Origin: an uncultured bacterium | GTDB taxonomy: Bacteria; Actinomycetota; Coriobacteriia; Coriobacteriales; Coriobacteriaceae | Direction of reading: 5' to 3' | Assembly: GCA_905215725.1 (NCBI GenBank) | Contig: CAJMRD010000017.1 | Span: 1-29,101 of the forward strand | DNA: 29,101 nt | Shown: piece by piece, positions 15,931 through 22,209 of the stretch | Position numbering within the stretch: the stretch's first letter is position 1 | How the letters are laid out: the number at the start of each line of letters is the position of its first letter | Notes under the pieces: generated by a model | What the model saw: only the letters and a program-made list of their open reading frames with translations | Told to the model about the DNA's origin: nothing | Database searches by the model: none | Translations under genes and position numbers: made by a program

Positions 15931-16068
15931 TTGCTAGCTCATGTCGACGACAAGTGCAGTAGCATTATGCCGGGGCACGACTCCGACTTTGTCGTGTTCA
16001 GTCCCGACCTTACCCTGGTCGAGACGTATGTGGGCGGCAACAGCTTTGGTAATGCGTTTGCCGAGTAG
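15931..16068 (+). pseudogene. C-terminal remnant of a second nagA-like deacetylase
   Basis: Read in the kinase frame, 15931-16068 encodes 45 residues whose last 43 line up without gaps with the end of the NagA at 12040-13209: 32 of 43 are identical by my count, including SIMPG, DFVVF, DLTLVETYVGG and the terminal GNAF. No metal-binding or catalytic residues remain and there is no ATG before the fragment. It is the tail of an ancestral second deacetylase gene, most of which has been deleted. It could be translated only by read-through of the kinase TAA. Confidence 0.85.
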
Positions 16069-16100
16069 CCGCCAAGGAAACGATCCGAGAGGGGATTTAG

Positions 16101-16574
16101 ATGATTTACGGTGCACTGGGTGATATCGAGGAGTACCGCGGAATGCTCAAGGGCCTCGACGTGCTGATCGACTGGCTCGAGGAGAACGATCCGGCGGAGC
16201 TCGAGGTCGGCAGCCATCCGATTCTGGGCGACAAGGTCTATGCGAACGTCATGGCTCCCACGACGCGTCCCGAGGCCGAGGCTCACTATGAGACGCATCA
16301 GCGCTATCACGACCTGCAGATCGATGTCGAGGGTCGCGAGGCCTTTAAGGTTGCCACGGGCAGCCTGACGCTGGTTCAGGAGTTTGACGAGAAGGACGAC
16401 TACGATCTGGTCGATTCCGACGCCTCGATTGCCGGCGATCTTGCCGACGACAAGTTCGCGCTGTTCGTTGCCGGCGAGCCTCATATGCCCACGCTCGAGT
16501 TCCCGGGCGATGGCGCGCAGCCGGTTAAGAAGATTTGCTTTAAGCTGCTTGCAGATGCTTACTGGGAGGAGTAG
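16101..16574 (+). CDS. YhcH/YjgK/YiaL family protein (NanQ-like)
   Basis: The 157-residue product matches the DUF386 cupin family in length and pattern: MIYGALGDIEEY at the start, ETHQRYHDLQIDVEGREAF in the middle with metal-binding His and Glu residues, LFVAGEPHMP with another His, and VKKICFKL at the end. Known members act on sialic acid anomers (NanQ) or other released sugars. The gene follows the nagA remnant and precedes a strong terminator, so it is probably the last gene of the epimerase-kinase unit. A role in handling an amino-sugar or sialic-acid anomer from host mucin is inference. AGAGGGG is the ribosome site. Confidence 0.87.
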   Translation: MIYGALGDIEEYRGMLKGLDVLIDWLEENDPAELEVGSHPILGDKVYANVMAPTTRPEAEAHYETHQRYHDLQIDVEGREAFKVATGSLTLVQEFDEKDDYDLVDSDASIAGDLADDKFALFVAGEPHMPTLEFPGDGAQPVKKICFKLLADAYWEE

Positions 16575-16635
16575 CGAGCTACTCGGCTGAGCTGTTCGTA
16601 TGCTGGCGTGATTCCATTGAGGAGCGCGCTTGGGT

Positions 16636-16683
16636 CCCGCTGATCGCGGTTCCTTTGGGGATTGCGGTTGGCGGGGCTTTTTT
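16636..16683 (+). terminator. rho-independent terminator after the yhcH-like gene
   Basis: Stem 16636-16650 pairs with 16661-16675 over 15 positions, several as G-T wobbles, and is followed by GCTTTTTTT. Confidence 0.75.
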
Positions 16684-16748
16684 GTTGAGTAGGGGAGTTG
16701 CTGGCGGCGTTGTGCTTGCATTGGCGCATGCGCACTCAAAATCGGCAA

Positions 16749-16772
16749 CAAAAAAGCCGCCCGAAGGCGGCT
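16749..16772 (-). terminator. terminator of the tRNA-Thr gene
   Basis: On the minus strand AGCCGCC-TTCG-GGCGGCT (16772-16755) is followed directly by TTTTTGTT, starting 12 bp after the tRNA 3' end. Confidence 0.88.
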
Positions 16773-16783
16773 ATCTTGTGCAA

Positions 16784-16859
16784 TGGAGCCAGCGACCGGG
16801 CTCGAACCGGTGACCCCCGCTTTACGAGAGCGGTGCTCTACCAACTGAGCTACGCTGGC
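16784..16859 (-). tRNA. tRNA-Thr (anticodon CGT)
   Basis: The 76-base cloverleaf has acceptor stem GCCAGCG/CGCTGGC, D-arm GCTCAGTTGGTAGAGC, anticodon stem CCGCT/AGCGG with loop CTCGTAA (anticodon CGT, reading ACG), T-arm GTTCGAGC, and an encoded CCA end. All stems pair. Confidence 0.96.
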
Positions 16860-16898
16860 GGCCATGTGGTGACGCAACTGAGGCGTCAACGGCTGTCT

Positions 16899-16927
16899 AT
16901 GATACGGGACATCGCACATCCGCGCAA
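16899..16927 (-). promoter_or_regulatory. probable promoter of tRNA-Thr
   Basis: On the minus strand TTGCGC (16927-16922) and TATCAT (16904-16899) are 17 bases apart, about 40 bases before the mature tRNA 5' end. Confidence 0.5.
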
Positions 16928-17016
16928 GTGTTCTGACGGCTTTTCTCACTTTAAATGCACTAATATTGGAGGCGTGATGTCTTGCTCTTACGAGTCTCAA
17001 GCAGAATGGGGCAGTG

Positions 17017-17511
17017 ATGGCTCAACCCAGGATTCTTCTCACGCGTATCGATGACCGTTTCATTTACGGGCAAGACGTTGAGCTGTGGAACGAAGCCGTG
17101 GGCTCCAACCTTGTCCTAATCGTCAACGACGAGATTGCGGCTGATTCGCGCAAGTGGGCGCCTATGAGGGTCGCGGCGCCAGAGGGCGTGTGGACGCGGT
17201 TTTTCTCGGTGCAAAGGACCATCGACATCATTCATACTGCAACGCCGCGCCAATGGATTCTCATCATGGTGGCGTCGCCCGCGGATGCGCTCGCGCTGGT
17301 CAAGGGCGGTGTGCCAATAACCAAGATCAGCATCGGCCATATGCAGGTGGGGGAGGGCAAGCGTCCCATAACGCCCGCGGTTGCCATAGACGATGCAGAC
17401 GTGGCTGCTCTCAGAGAGCTGCAGGAGCTCGGCATAGAGCTAGAAATCCGCTACCTCCCCAGCTCCAACCCCGACCCCATCCAACGAGTCATTGGGGACG
17501 TTCTTAAATGA
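17017..17511 (+). CDS. EIIB-like PTS paralogue lacking the phospho-histidine
   Basis: The 164-residue product aligns without gaps to the EIIB at 7277 over the first 145 residues (shared ILLTRID, GSNL, AAP, TRFFS, VKGGVPI, LQELG, ELEIR). The phospho-acceptor His17 of RLVHGQV is replaced by Tyr17 in RFIYGQD, so it cannot take phosphate in the usual way. No EIIA, EIIC or EIID adjoins it. It may be a regulatory or decoy subunit, or an early pseudogene with an intact frame. The ATG at 17017 has only a weak GGGG site; a GTG lies just before. A better GGAGG site at 16968 serves a 25-codon reading frame that overlaps this start. The last codons and stop lie inside the inverted-repeat element at 17488. 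Confidence 0.8.
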   Translation: MAQPRILLTRIDDRFIYGQDVELWNEAVGSNLVLIVNDEIAADSRKWAPMRVAAPEGVWTRFFSVQRTIDIIHTATPRQWILIMVASPADALALVKGGVPITKISIGHMQVGEGKRPITPAVAIDDADVAALRELQELGIELEIRYLPSSNPDPIQRVIGDVLK

Positions 17512-17611
17512 CTAGTCAAACGGGACACCCTTGGCACTTGGGGACAGTCCTTCTCACCAAACGTTAAAGACTGTCCCCGACGACTAGTCATTTAAGAACG
17601 TCCCCAATGAC
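17488..17611. repeat. 124-bp element with perfect 30-bp terminal inverted repeats
   Basis: 17488-17517 is exactly complementary to 17582-17611. Inside, GGGGACAGTC (17540-17549) pairs with GACTGTCCCC (17569-17578). The GGGGACAGTC-type words look like a dispersed intergenic repeat family. Its left arm supplies the final codons and TGA of the EIIB-like gene. No transposase gene is present, so it would be a non-autonomous (MITE or REP-like) element. Confidence 0.85.
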
Positions 17612-17619
17612 TAGGCAGC

Positions 17620-17651
17620 AAAACGCCCGTCGGCGGTGGTGCCGGCGGGCG
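17620..17651 (-). terminator. terminator of galM
   Basis: Stem 17625-17634 with 17641-17650 (one wobble) closes a 6-base loop; on the minus strand GTTTTGC follows. It lies 29 bp after the galM stop. Confidence 0.75.
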
Positions 17652-17679
17652 CTGCTGTGCGATATGTTGCGTTGTGGGC

Positions 17680-18732
17680 TTAGTGCCTCATAAAGTGGTA
17701 TTCGATCACATTGCTGTAGGGGTGACCCGGGCCCACAATGCCTTGCGGGAACAGCGGCTGGTGCGGCGTGTCGGGGTACATCTCTGCCTCGAGGGCAAAG
17801 CCGGCGCCCCAGCCATAGTTAGCATCGTCCTTGGCGTGCTCGTCGCCCAGCCAGTTGCCGGTGTAGAGCTGCACGCCCGGGGCGGTGGTGTAGTAGTCCA
17901 GCTCACGACCGGTCCACATCTCCTCGACGTGCATCGCGCGGCGCAGATTACGGCCGTACTGATAGCCATCGATGCACAGACAGTGATCGTAGCCACGGGC
18001 CTGCTTAATCTGCGGGTCGTCGGCTTCCATGCCAGGAGCGACGGGGCGCAGCTCACGGAAGTCAAACGGCGTGCCCTCGACCGGAGCGATCTCGCCGGTG
18101 GGGATATTCTGCTCGTTGATGGGCAGGTAGTGGGCAGCGTTGGCAACAAAGAAGTGCTCGCAGTCCATGCCGGCGTTATGGCCGGCAAGGTTAAAGTATG
18201 TGTGGTTGGTCATGGACACGTAGGTGGCGCGGTCGCTCTCGCAGCCATACTCGATGCGAAAGACGCCGGTGCGTGTAACGGTAAACACGGCCGTAAAGGT
18301 GCGGTTGCCGGGAAGGCCCAGTTCGCCATCCTCAAGTGAGGTGGTCATGCGCACGGCGTTGTGGACCTCGTCGAGTTCAACATCCCATACGCGCTTGTGC
18401 AGGCCGTGCTCAAGGTCGCTGTGCAGGTCGTTGGCGCCTTCGTTGGCCGGCATATGCCAGTCCGTGCCAGCGATAGTGATCGTGGCACCTGCAGTGCGGT
18501 TGGCCACAGGGCCGATGGTTGCGCCAAAGCAGGCGGGGTTGTCAAAGTAATCCTCGAGCTTATCGAAGCCCAGCACCACATCGCGCACGTTGCCGGGGAT
18601 GTCGGGCACGTCGATGCCCAGCACGGTGGCGCCAAAGTCCATAATGCGAACGCAGATCTCGGGCCCGTTGAGGGTGTAACGATGAACGGGGGTACCGCAC
18701 GGCGCGGTGCCGAAAAGCTCGGAAGTGATCAT
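17680..18732 (-). CDS. galM: aldose 1-epimerase (galactose mutarotase)
   Basis: The start is the ATG at 18732 (MITSELFG), after TAGGAA. The 350-residue length is typical of GalM. Motifs include MDFGATVLGIDVPD, the substrate Arg of GPVANRTAGA, the His of ANEGANDLHSDLEHGLHKRVWDV, the catalytic His of VSMTNHTYFNLAGH, GYDHCLCID, and the catalytic Glu close to the end (FALEAEMYPDTPHQP). It interconverts alpha- and beta-galactose or glucose. The gene is transcribed alone, divergently from the DeoR-type regulator with 205 bp between, and ends in its own terminator. It complements the LacX-like epimerase at 14027. Confidence 0.92.
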   Translation of the reverse strand: MITSELFGTAPCGTPVHRYTLNGPEICVRIMDFGATVLGIDVPDIPGNVRDVVLGFDKLEDYFDNPACFGATIGPVANRTAGATITIAGTDWHMPANEGANDLHSDLEHGLHKRVWDVELDEVHNAVRMTTSLEDGELGLPGNRTFTAVFTVTRTGVFRIEYGCESDRATYVSMTNHTYFNLAGHNAGMDCEHFFVANAAHYLPINEQNIPTGEIAPVEGTPFDFRELRPVAPGMEADDPQIKQARGYDHCLCIDGYQYGRNLRRAMHVEEMWTGRELDYYTTAPGVQLYTGNWLGDEHAKDDANYGWGAGFALEAEMYPDTPHQPLFPQGIVGPGHPYSNVIEYHFMRH

Positions 18733-18876
18733 TTGGTTCCTAACATCGAGGTATTTCCGACAAACTGTAGCGCGAACAGGCGAGATTATCACTACACCCC
18801 ACTAAAGCAGGGGGTATTTTTCTCAAAAAAGTGATGATTGAGCTGTACGGGCGTTCATTTTTGACACGCACGGGTC

Positions 18877-18885
18877 TGATACAAT
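18877..18885 (+). promoter_or_regulatory. extended -10 promoter of the DeoR-family gene
   Basis: TGATACAAT (TG at 18877-18878, TACAAT at 18880-18885) is an extended -10 box 53 bp before the GTG start. A TTGACA at 18861-18866 is only 13 bases upstream, too close for a normal -35. Confidence 0.45.
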
Positions 18886-18937
18886 TTGTTCGTTACTGTT
18901 TGAATGATATGCACGCATAGAACAGCGAGGACTCATC

Positions 18938-19702
18938 GTGATTAAAGCGGAGCGACAGGATAAGGTTCGGCAGCTGCTCGAGGAACAGGGAACGGTCTCG
19001 GTCAAGGAGATTTCGGATGCGTTAGGTGTCTCGGATATGACGATCCGCCGTGACCTTGAGGAGCTTGCGAGCCTGGGCGAGATTGAGCGCGTGCACGGCG
19101 GAGCCCGCAGTGCGCAGAGCCGTCCACACGCTATGCTGCGCCATGAGTATTCGCACAGCGAAAAGCGCACAAAGCATGCCGAGGAAAAGTTGCAGATTGC
19201 GTGCCGTTCTGTGGAGCTTATCGAGGAAGGCTCGACCATCTTTTTGGGCACGGGCACCACGGTTGAGCAGATGGCCTCGATGCTGCCGGCGTTTCGCCTG
19301 CGCATTGTGACCAATTCGCTTTCGGTGTTTAACTTGCTCGAGGCGCGCGAAGACTGCGACCTGTGTCTCGTGGGCGGTATGTACCGTCGCCGCACCGCCG
19401 CTTTTGTGGGGCCAACGGCCGAGGATACCCTGCGTGCGTTGGGTATCGATGCGGCGTTTATCGGCGCCAACGGCATTCTGGATGGCGACGTATCTACGTC
19501 CAACATGGACGAGGGCCGTATCCAACAGCTCGCTTTTAGCAAGGCAGACTCGCGCTATCTGATCGCCGACTCCAGCAAGATTGGCAAGCGCGACTTCTAC
19601 ACCTTCTGCCGCCTGGACAATTTGGACGCCGTGGTGTGCGAGCCGGGTATTGCCGCCGAGGACCGCGCCGCCATCGAGGAGCACACGCAGGTCATTTGTT
19701 AG
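18938..19702 (+). CDS. DeoR/GlpR-family transcriptional regulator
   Basis: The 254-residue product begins at a GTG with AGCGAGGA upstream. The N-terminal HTH shows the DeoR signature: RQDKVRQLLEEQGTVSVKEI, then LGVSDMTIRRDLEELASLGE and the VHGGA turn. The sensor domain has the family sugar-phosphate pocket motifs FLGTGTTVEQMA, IVTNSLSVF, LVGGMYRRRTAAFVGP and DSSKIGKRDFYTF. Members such as LacR, AgaR, FruR and GlpR repress sugar operons and respond to phosphosugars. Its target here is not shown; galM or the epimerase-kinase unit are candidates, and the ACCGT cluster before the PTS operon is another. Confidence 0.9.
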   Translation: MIKAERQDKVRQLLEEQGTVSVKEISDALGVSDMTIRRDLEELASLGEIERVHGGARSAQSRPHAMLRHEYSHSEKRTKHAEEKLQIACRSVELIEEGSTIFLGTGTTVEQMASMLPAFRLRIVTNSLSVFNLLEAREDCDLCLVGGMYRRRTAAFVGPTAEDTLRALGIDAAFIGANGILDGDVSTSNMDEGRIQQLAFSKADSRYLIADSSKIGKRDFYTFCRLDNLDAVVCEPGIAAEDRAAIEEHTQVIC

Positions 19703-19743
19703 CAAGCGCTGCGGGAGATCGGACCAAGTATTCAGTTTGTGGG

Positions 19744-20049
19744 CTAGACCAGGCGGCCGTAGTCCTGTGACTGATGAAAGACATGGGCGATATAGATCGT
19801 ATCGCGCTCAAACTTGTAAAGACACACGTATTTGTTGACGGTAAACGATCGATAATTGCGTGCCGCCAGCTCTCGTATGTGGGAGAGGGGCCGTAGGAGC
19901 GGCTGCTCGCGAAGCAGGTCAAGCTGATATTCAAACTCAGCAACAAAATTGCCTGCTGCACGTGGGTTCATAAGGATTTGAGCAAGGTATCTGACAATAG
20001 CCTCGTATTCATATTGTGCGCTTTCGAGTATTACGACGTTATAGGCCAT
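19744..20049 (-). CDS. RelE/ParE-superfamily toxin
   Basis: The 101-residue product has the ParE/RelE fold pattern: YNVVILESAQYEYEAIVRYL helix, FEYQLDLLREQP helix, then strands RNYRSFTVNKYVCLYKF and DTIYIAHVFHQSQDY. The final His-x-x-x-Asp-Tyr region is usual for the superfamily. It could cleave mRNA at the ribosome (RelE) or inhibit gyrase (ParE); the sequence does not decide. Its ATG overlaps the end of the antitoxin gene by 11 bases, giving coupled translation. It marks the left side of the accessory region. Confidence 0.85.
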   Translation of the reverse strand: MAYNVVILESAQYEYEAIVRYLAQILMNPRAAGNFVAEFEYQLDLLREQPLLRPLSHIRELAARNYRSFTVNKYVCLYKFERDTIYIAHVFHQSQDYGRLV

Positions 20050-20305
20050 ATTTGTCTCGTATCGCGGTCGCGAAGGAGTCGTAGTCGCTGTAGTCGCCTT
20101 GCGATATCTCGTCTTCTGCCAACATCATACGAGACAGCAGCTTGGCTTTGGCGATTTCGTCTTGCATGAGACGATACTGGTCGCTGCTGATGCAGTGCAT
20201 GGCCTCATAGCCGTTCTTAGTTACGGTGACGTCGCGCTCGGACTCAACAAGCGCGGTAAATGCAGCGGTGTCCTTCATGTCTCGGACGGGCACACAGGTG
20301 GGCAT
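20039..20305 (-). CDS. Phd/YefM-type antitoxin
   Basis: The ATG at 20305 follows AAAGGAGGT, an excellent ribosome site; the longer frame to 20368 would include the promoter. The 88-residue product has the Phd/YefM N-terminal pattern VPVRDMKDTAAFTALVESE, then RDVTVTKNGYEAMHCISSDQYRLM, where the TKNGYEAM strand is a family hallmark. A toxin-wrapping C-terminal helix follows (SDYDSFATAIRDKYGL). It should neutralise the toxin encoded next to it and repress the shared promoter with it. Confidence 0.87.
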   Translation of the reverse strand: MPTCVPVRDMKDTAAFTALVESERDVTVTKNGYEAMHCISSDQYRLMQDEIAKAKLLSRMMLAEDEISQGDYSDYDSFATAIRDKYGL

Positions 20306-20331
20306 AGGTACCTCCTTTGCGTTGGGACACA

Positions 20332-20340
20332 ATTGTACCA
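20332..20340 (-). promoter_or_regulatory. extended -10 promoter of the toxin-antitoxin operon
   Basis: On the minus strand TGGTACAAT gives TGn-TACAAT 27 bp before the antitoxin start. The -10 lies in the palindrome ACAATTGT, and another AATTGTC is found at 20367-20373, plausible sites for autorepression. Confidence 0.45.
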
Positions 20341-20419
20341 CGCCTTGACAAGAATTCGGTACCGTCAAATTGTCTCAATCTGTAACGGGTGGGTGTGATC
20401 GGAGAGTCTGAGGGTCTTT

Positions 20420-20659
20420 ATGGGTGGAGCAAACGGCGTGACATGCGCTGTTGAATCCGTACGCCCGCTTGCGTTTTCGAGTGAAGAGGCAGCAAAGTTG
20501 ATTGGCGTAAGCGCGAAGACCCTTGCAAATTGGCGCTGTCCTAGTAAGGGGCCGGAGTACATTCGCCTCGGCAAATCCTCGCGATCCCATGTTCTTTATT
20601 GTTACGATGATCATGAGGCTTGGCTGCACTCTCTGCGCCAGCAGGCCAAGGTAAATTGA
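20420..20659 (+). CDS. MerR-like / excisionase-family HTH protein
   Basis: The 79-residue product contains a small winged HTH: FSSEEAAKLIGVSAKTLANW, then GPEYIRLGKSSRSHVLYCYDD, the helix-turn-helix plus wing pattern of HTH_17/excisionase proteins. A GAGGG site lies 5 bases before the ATG. Such proteins assist excision of integrated elements or act as small regulators. No integrase gene is in the window, so the former role would need a partner elsewhere. It opens the restriction-modification and ABC-3C part of the region. Confidence 0.75.
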   Translation: MGGANGVTCAVESVRPLAFSSEEAAKLIGVSAKTLANWRCPSKGPEYIRLGKSSRSHVLYCYDDHEAWLHSLRQQAKVN

Positions 20660-21036
20660 TTGATAGCTGTTGGGCGCGGACAATATCGTTTGGACGGGTA
20701 TAGCATGGTTCCATGCTCCGCGTTGCTAATTGCGCCGCTGCGTCATTTGTGAAATGGAATGATTGATGATGGAGAGGCGTGAGGTTCTCGGCTTGCCGCT
20801 TTTCACTTGGACTAATGACTGCGGCGGCAGAAAAATGTCCTGGCGAACGACTATCGTATAGAACGCAGCGGTGGTTAGATGGGTCTTCGCGGTTTGAGTG
20901 GTACATGGATTGTCGGATGTGGGAGACGTGAGAAACCCATGGTTTGGGGCAAGGTTGCTATTCTGACGAGTTTATCTCTTCATCCCTGTGGCAAAATGAG
21001 GACATATTGTCCTGTTATCTATCCAGAAGGTGCGTC
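20660..21036. other. 377-bp gap before the methylase gene
   Basis: No credible gene is seen; open frames on both strands here lack ribosome sites and coding character. It holds a near-palindrome with 7-bp arms (AGCATGG-TT-CCATGCT, 20702-20717) and the methylase operator at 20999. Confidence 0.5.
20999..21013. promoter_or_regulatory. operator of the methylase (SsoII-type 15-mer)
   Basis: AGGACA-TAT-TGTCCT has perfect 6-bp arms and ends 23 bp before the methylase ATG. From memory, M.SsoII binds a 15-base repeat of the form AGGACAAATTGTCCT through its N-terminal HTH to repress itself; this site differs from it at one central base. The methylase here also has an N-terminal HTH. Confidence 0.75.
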
Positions 21037-22209
21037 ATGCAATTATCAGCAGATGAGGTAAAGGCCAAGAGACAGGAGCTCGGCTTGACTCAGAAGGAAT
21101 TCGCCGCTGCCCTAGGCATGGGCCCCAACGGCGAGCGAACGGTGCGCCGCTGGGAGGCAGGCGAAACAAGGCCCACCGCAGCCGAGTCGAAGTACATCTC
21201 CACCCTCGGCCATCGCGCCCCCTTTGCACCCGCAGGGGAGGGGAAGCCTGCCTTCACCTTCATCGACCTGTTCGCGGGCATCGGCGGGATCCGCATGCCG
21301 TTCCAGGAGCTGGGCGGCAGGTGCGTCTTCTCCTGCGAGTGGGATAAGTTTGCGCAGAAGACCTACCGCATGAACTACGGCGAAACCCCGGCGGGGGACA
21401 TCCGTGAGGTCGCCGCTTCAGACATCCCCGACTTCGACGTGCTGCTCGCTGGCTTTCCATGCCAGCCGTTCTCGCTTGCGGGTGTGTCCAAGAAGCGCTC
21501 CCTTGGTCGCGCTACGGGCTTCGAAGACAAGACGCAGGGCACGCTCTTCTTCGAGGTTGCACGCATCCTGAACGAGAAGCGCCCGAAGGCGTTCCTGCTC
21601 GAGAACGTGAAGAATCTGATCAGTCACGACAGGGGCAGAACGTTCGACGTCATCATGCAGGTCCTCCAGGACGAGCTCGGTTACCACGTTCACTACAAGG
21701 TTCTGGACTCCAAGGGTTGGACATGCCAGCACCGCGAGCGCATCTACATTGTTGGCTTTCGCGACGATGTGGAGTTCTCTTGGGACGACCTCGACTGCCC
21801 GAACAGTGGTCAGAAAGCCGCGGAGATTCTGGAGGAGGATGCGGACGCGAGGTACGTGCTCTCCGACAAGCTGTGGTCATATTTGAAAGCATACAAGGCC
21901 AAGCACGAGGCCGCCGGCAACGGGTTCGGCTACGGTCTTATCACTCCATCGGACACCACGAGGACGCTCTCCGCACGCTATCATAAGGACGGTAGTGAGA
22001 TCTTGGTCTCGCGCGGCGAGGGCGCGAACCCCCGTAAGCTGACCCCTAGAGAGTGCGCGCGCTTGCAGGGATTTCCCGACCGGTTCATAATCCCGGTCTC
22101 CGACACACAGGCCTACCGCCAGTTCGGCAATTCGGTGACGGTCCCTGTAATACGGTCGGTGGCCAAGCTCATGATGGGAGCGTGTCAGGATGGATTACGG
22201 GGCGCTTAG
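21037..22209 (+). CDS. DNA cytosine-5 methyltransferase with N-terminal HTH (Dcm/EcoRII/SsoII type)
   Basis: The start is the ATG at 21037, seven bases after AGAAGG. Residues 1-57 of 390 form an HTH (LTQKEFAAALGMGPNGERTV, RRWEAGETRP). The methylase follows: motif I FIDLFAGIGGIRMPF, motif IV GFPCQPFS with catalytic Cys142, motif VI ENVKNL, motif VIII QHRERIYIVGF, motif IX RECARLQGFPD, and motif X QFGNSVTVPVI. The target-recognition region (LSDKLWSYLKAYKAKHEAAG, GNGFGYG, TRTLSARYHKDGSEIL) resembles Dcm and EcoRII, so CCWGG or CCNGG is the expected site. The HTH and the upstream 15-base operator point to self-repression. It overlaps the endonuclease gene by 20 bases. Confidence 0.93.
   Translation: MQLSADEVKAKRQELGLTQKEFAAALGMGPNGERTVRRWEAGETRPTAAESKYISTLGHRAPFAPAGEGKPAFTFIDLFAGIGGIRMPFQELGGRCVFSCEWDKFAQKTYRMNYGETPAGDIREVAASDIPDFDVLLAGFPCQPFSLAGVSKKRSLGRATGFEDKTQGTLFFEVARILNEKRPKAFLLENVKNLISHDRGRTFDVIMQVLQDELGYHVHYKVLDSKGWTCQHRERIYIVGFRDDVEFSWDDLDCPNSGQKAAEILEEDADARYVLSDKLWSYLKAYKAKHEAAGNGFGYGLITPSDTTRTLSARYHKDGSEILVSRGEGANPRKLTPRECARLQGFPDRFIIPVSDTQAYRQFGNSVTVPVIRSVAKLMMGACQDGLRGA

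Noticed and set aside
16784..16859. tRNA-Thr as the attachment site of the downstream island
   Set aside because: I see no second copy of the tRNA 3' end near the island's right side and no integrase gene; about 3 kb of sugar genes also lie between them.
20541..20906. 121-codon minus-strand frame overlapping the excisionase-like gene
   Set aside because: It runs antisense to the HTH gene, with no ribosome site and no domain.
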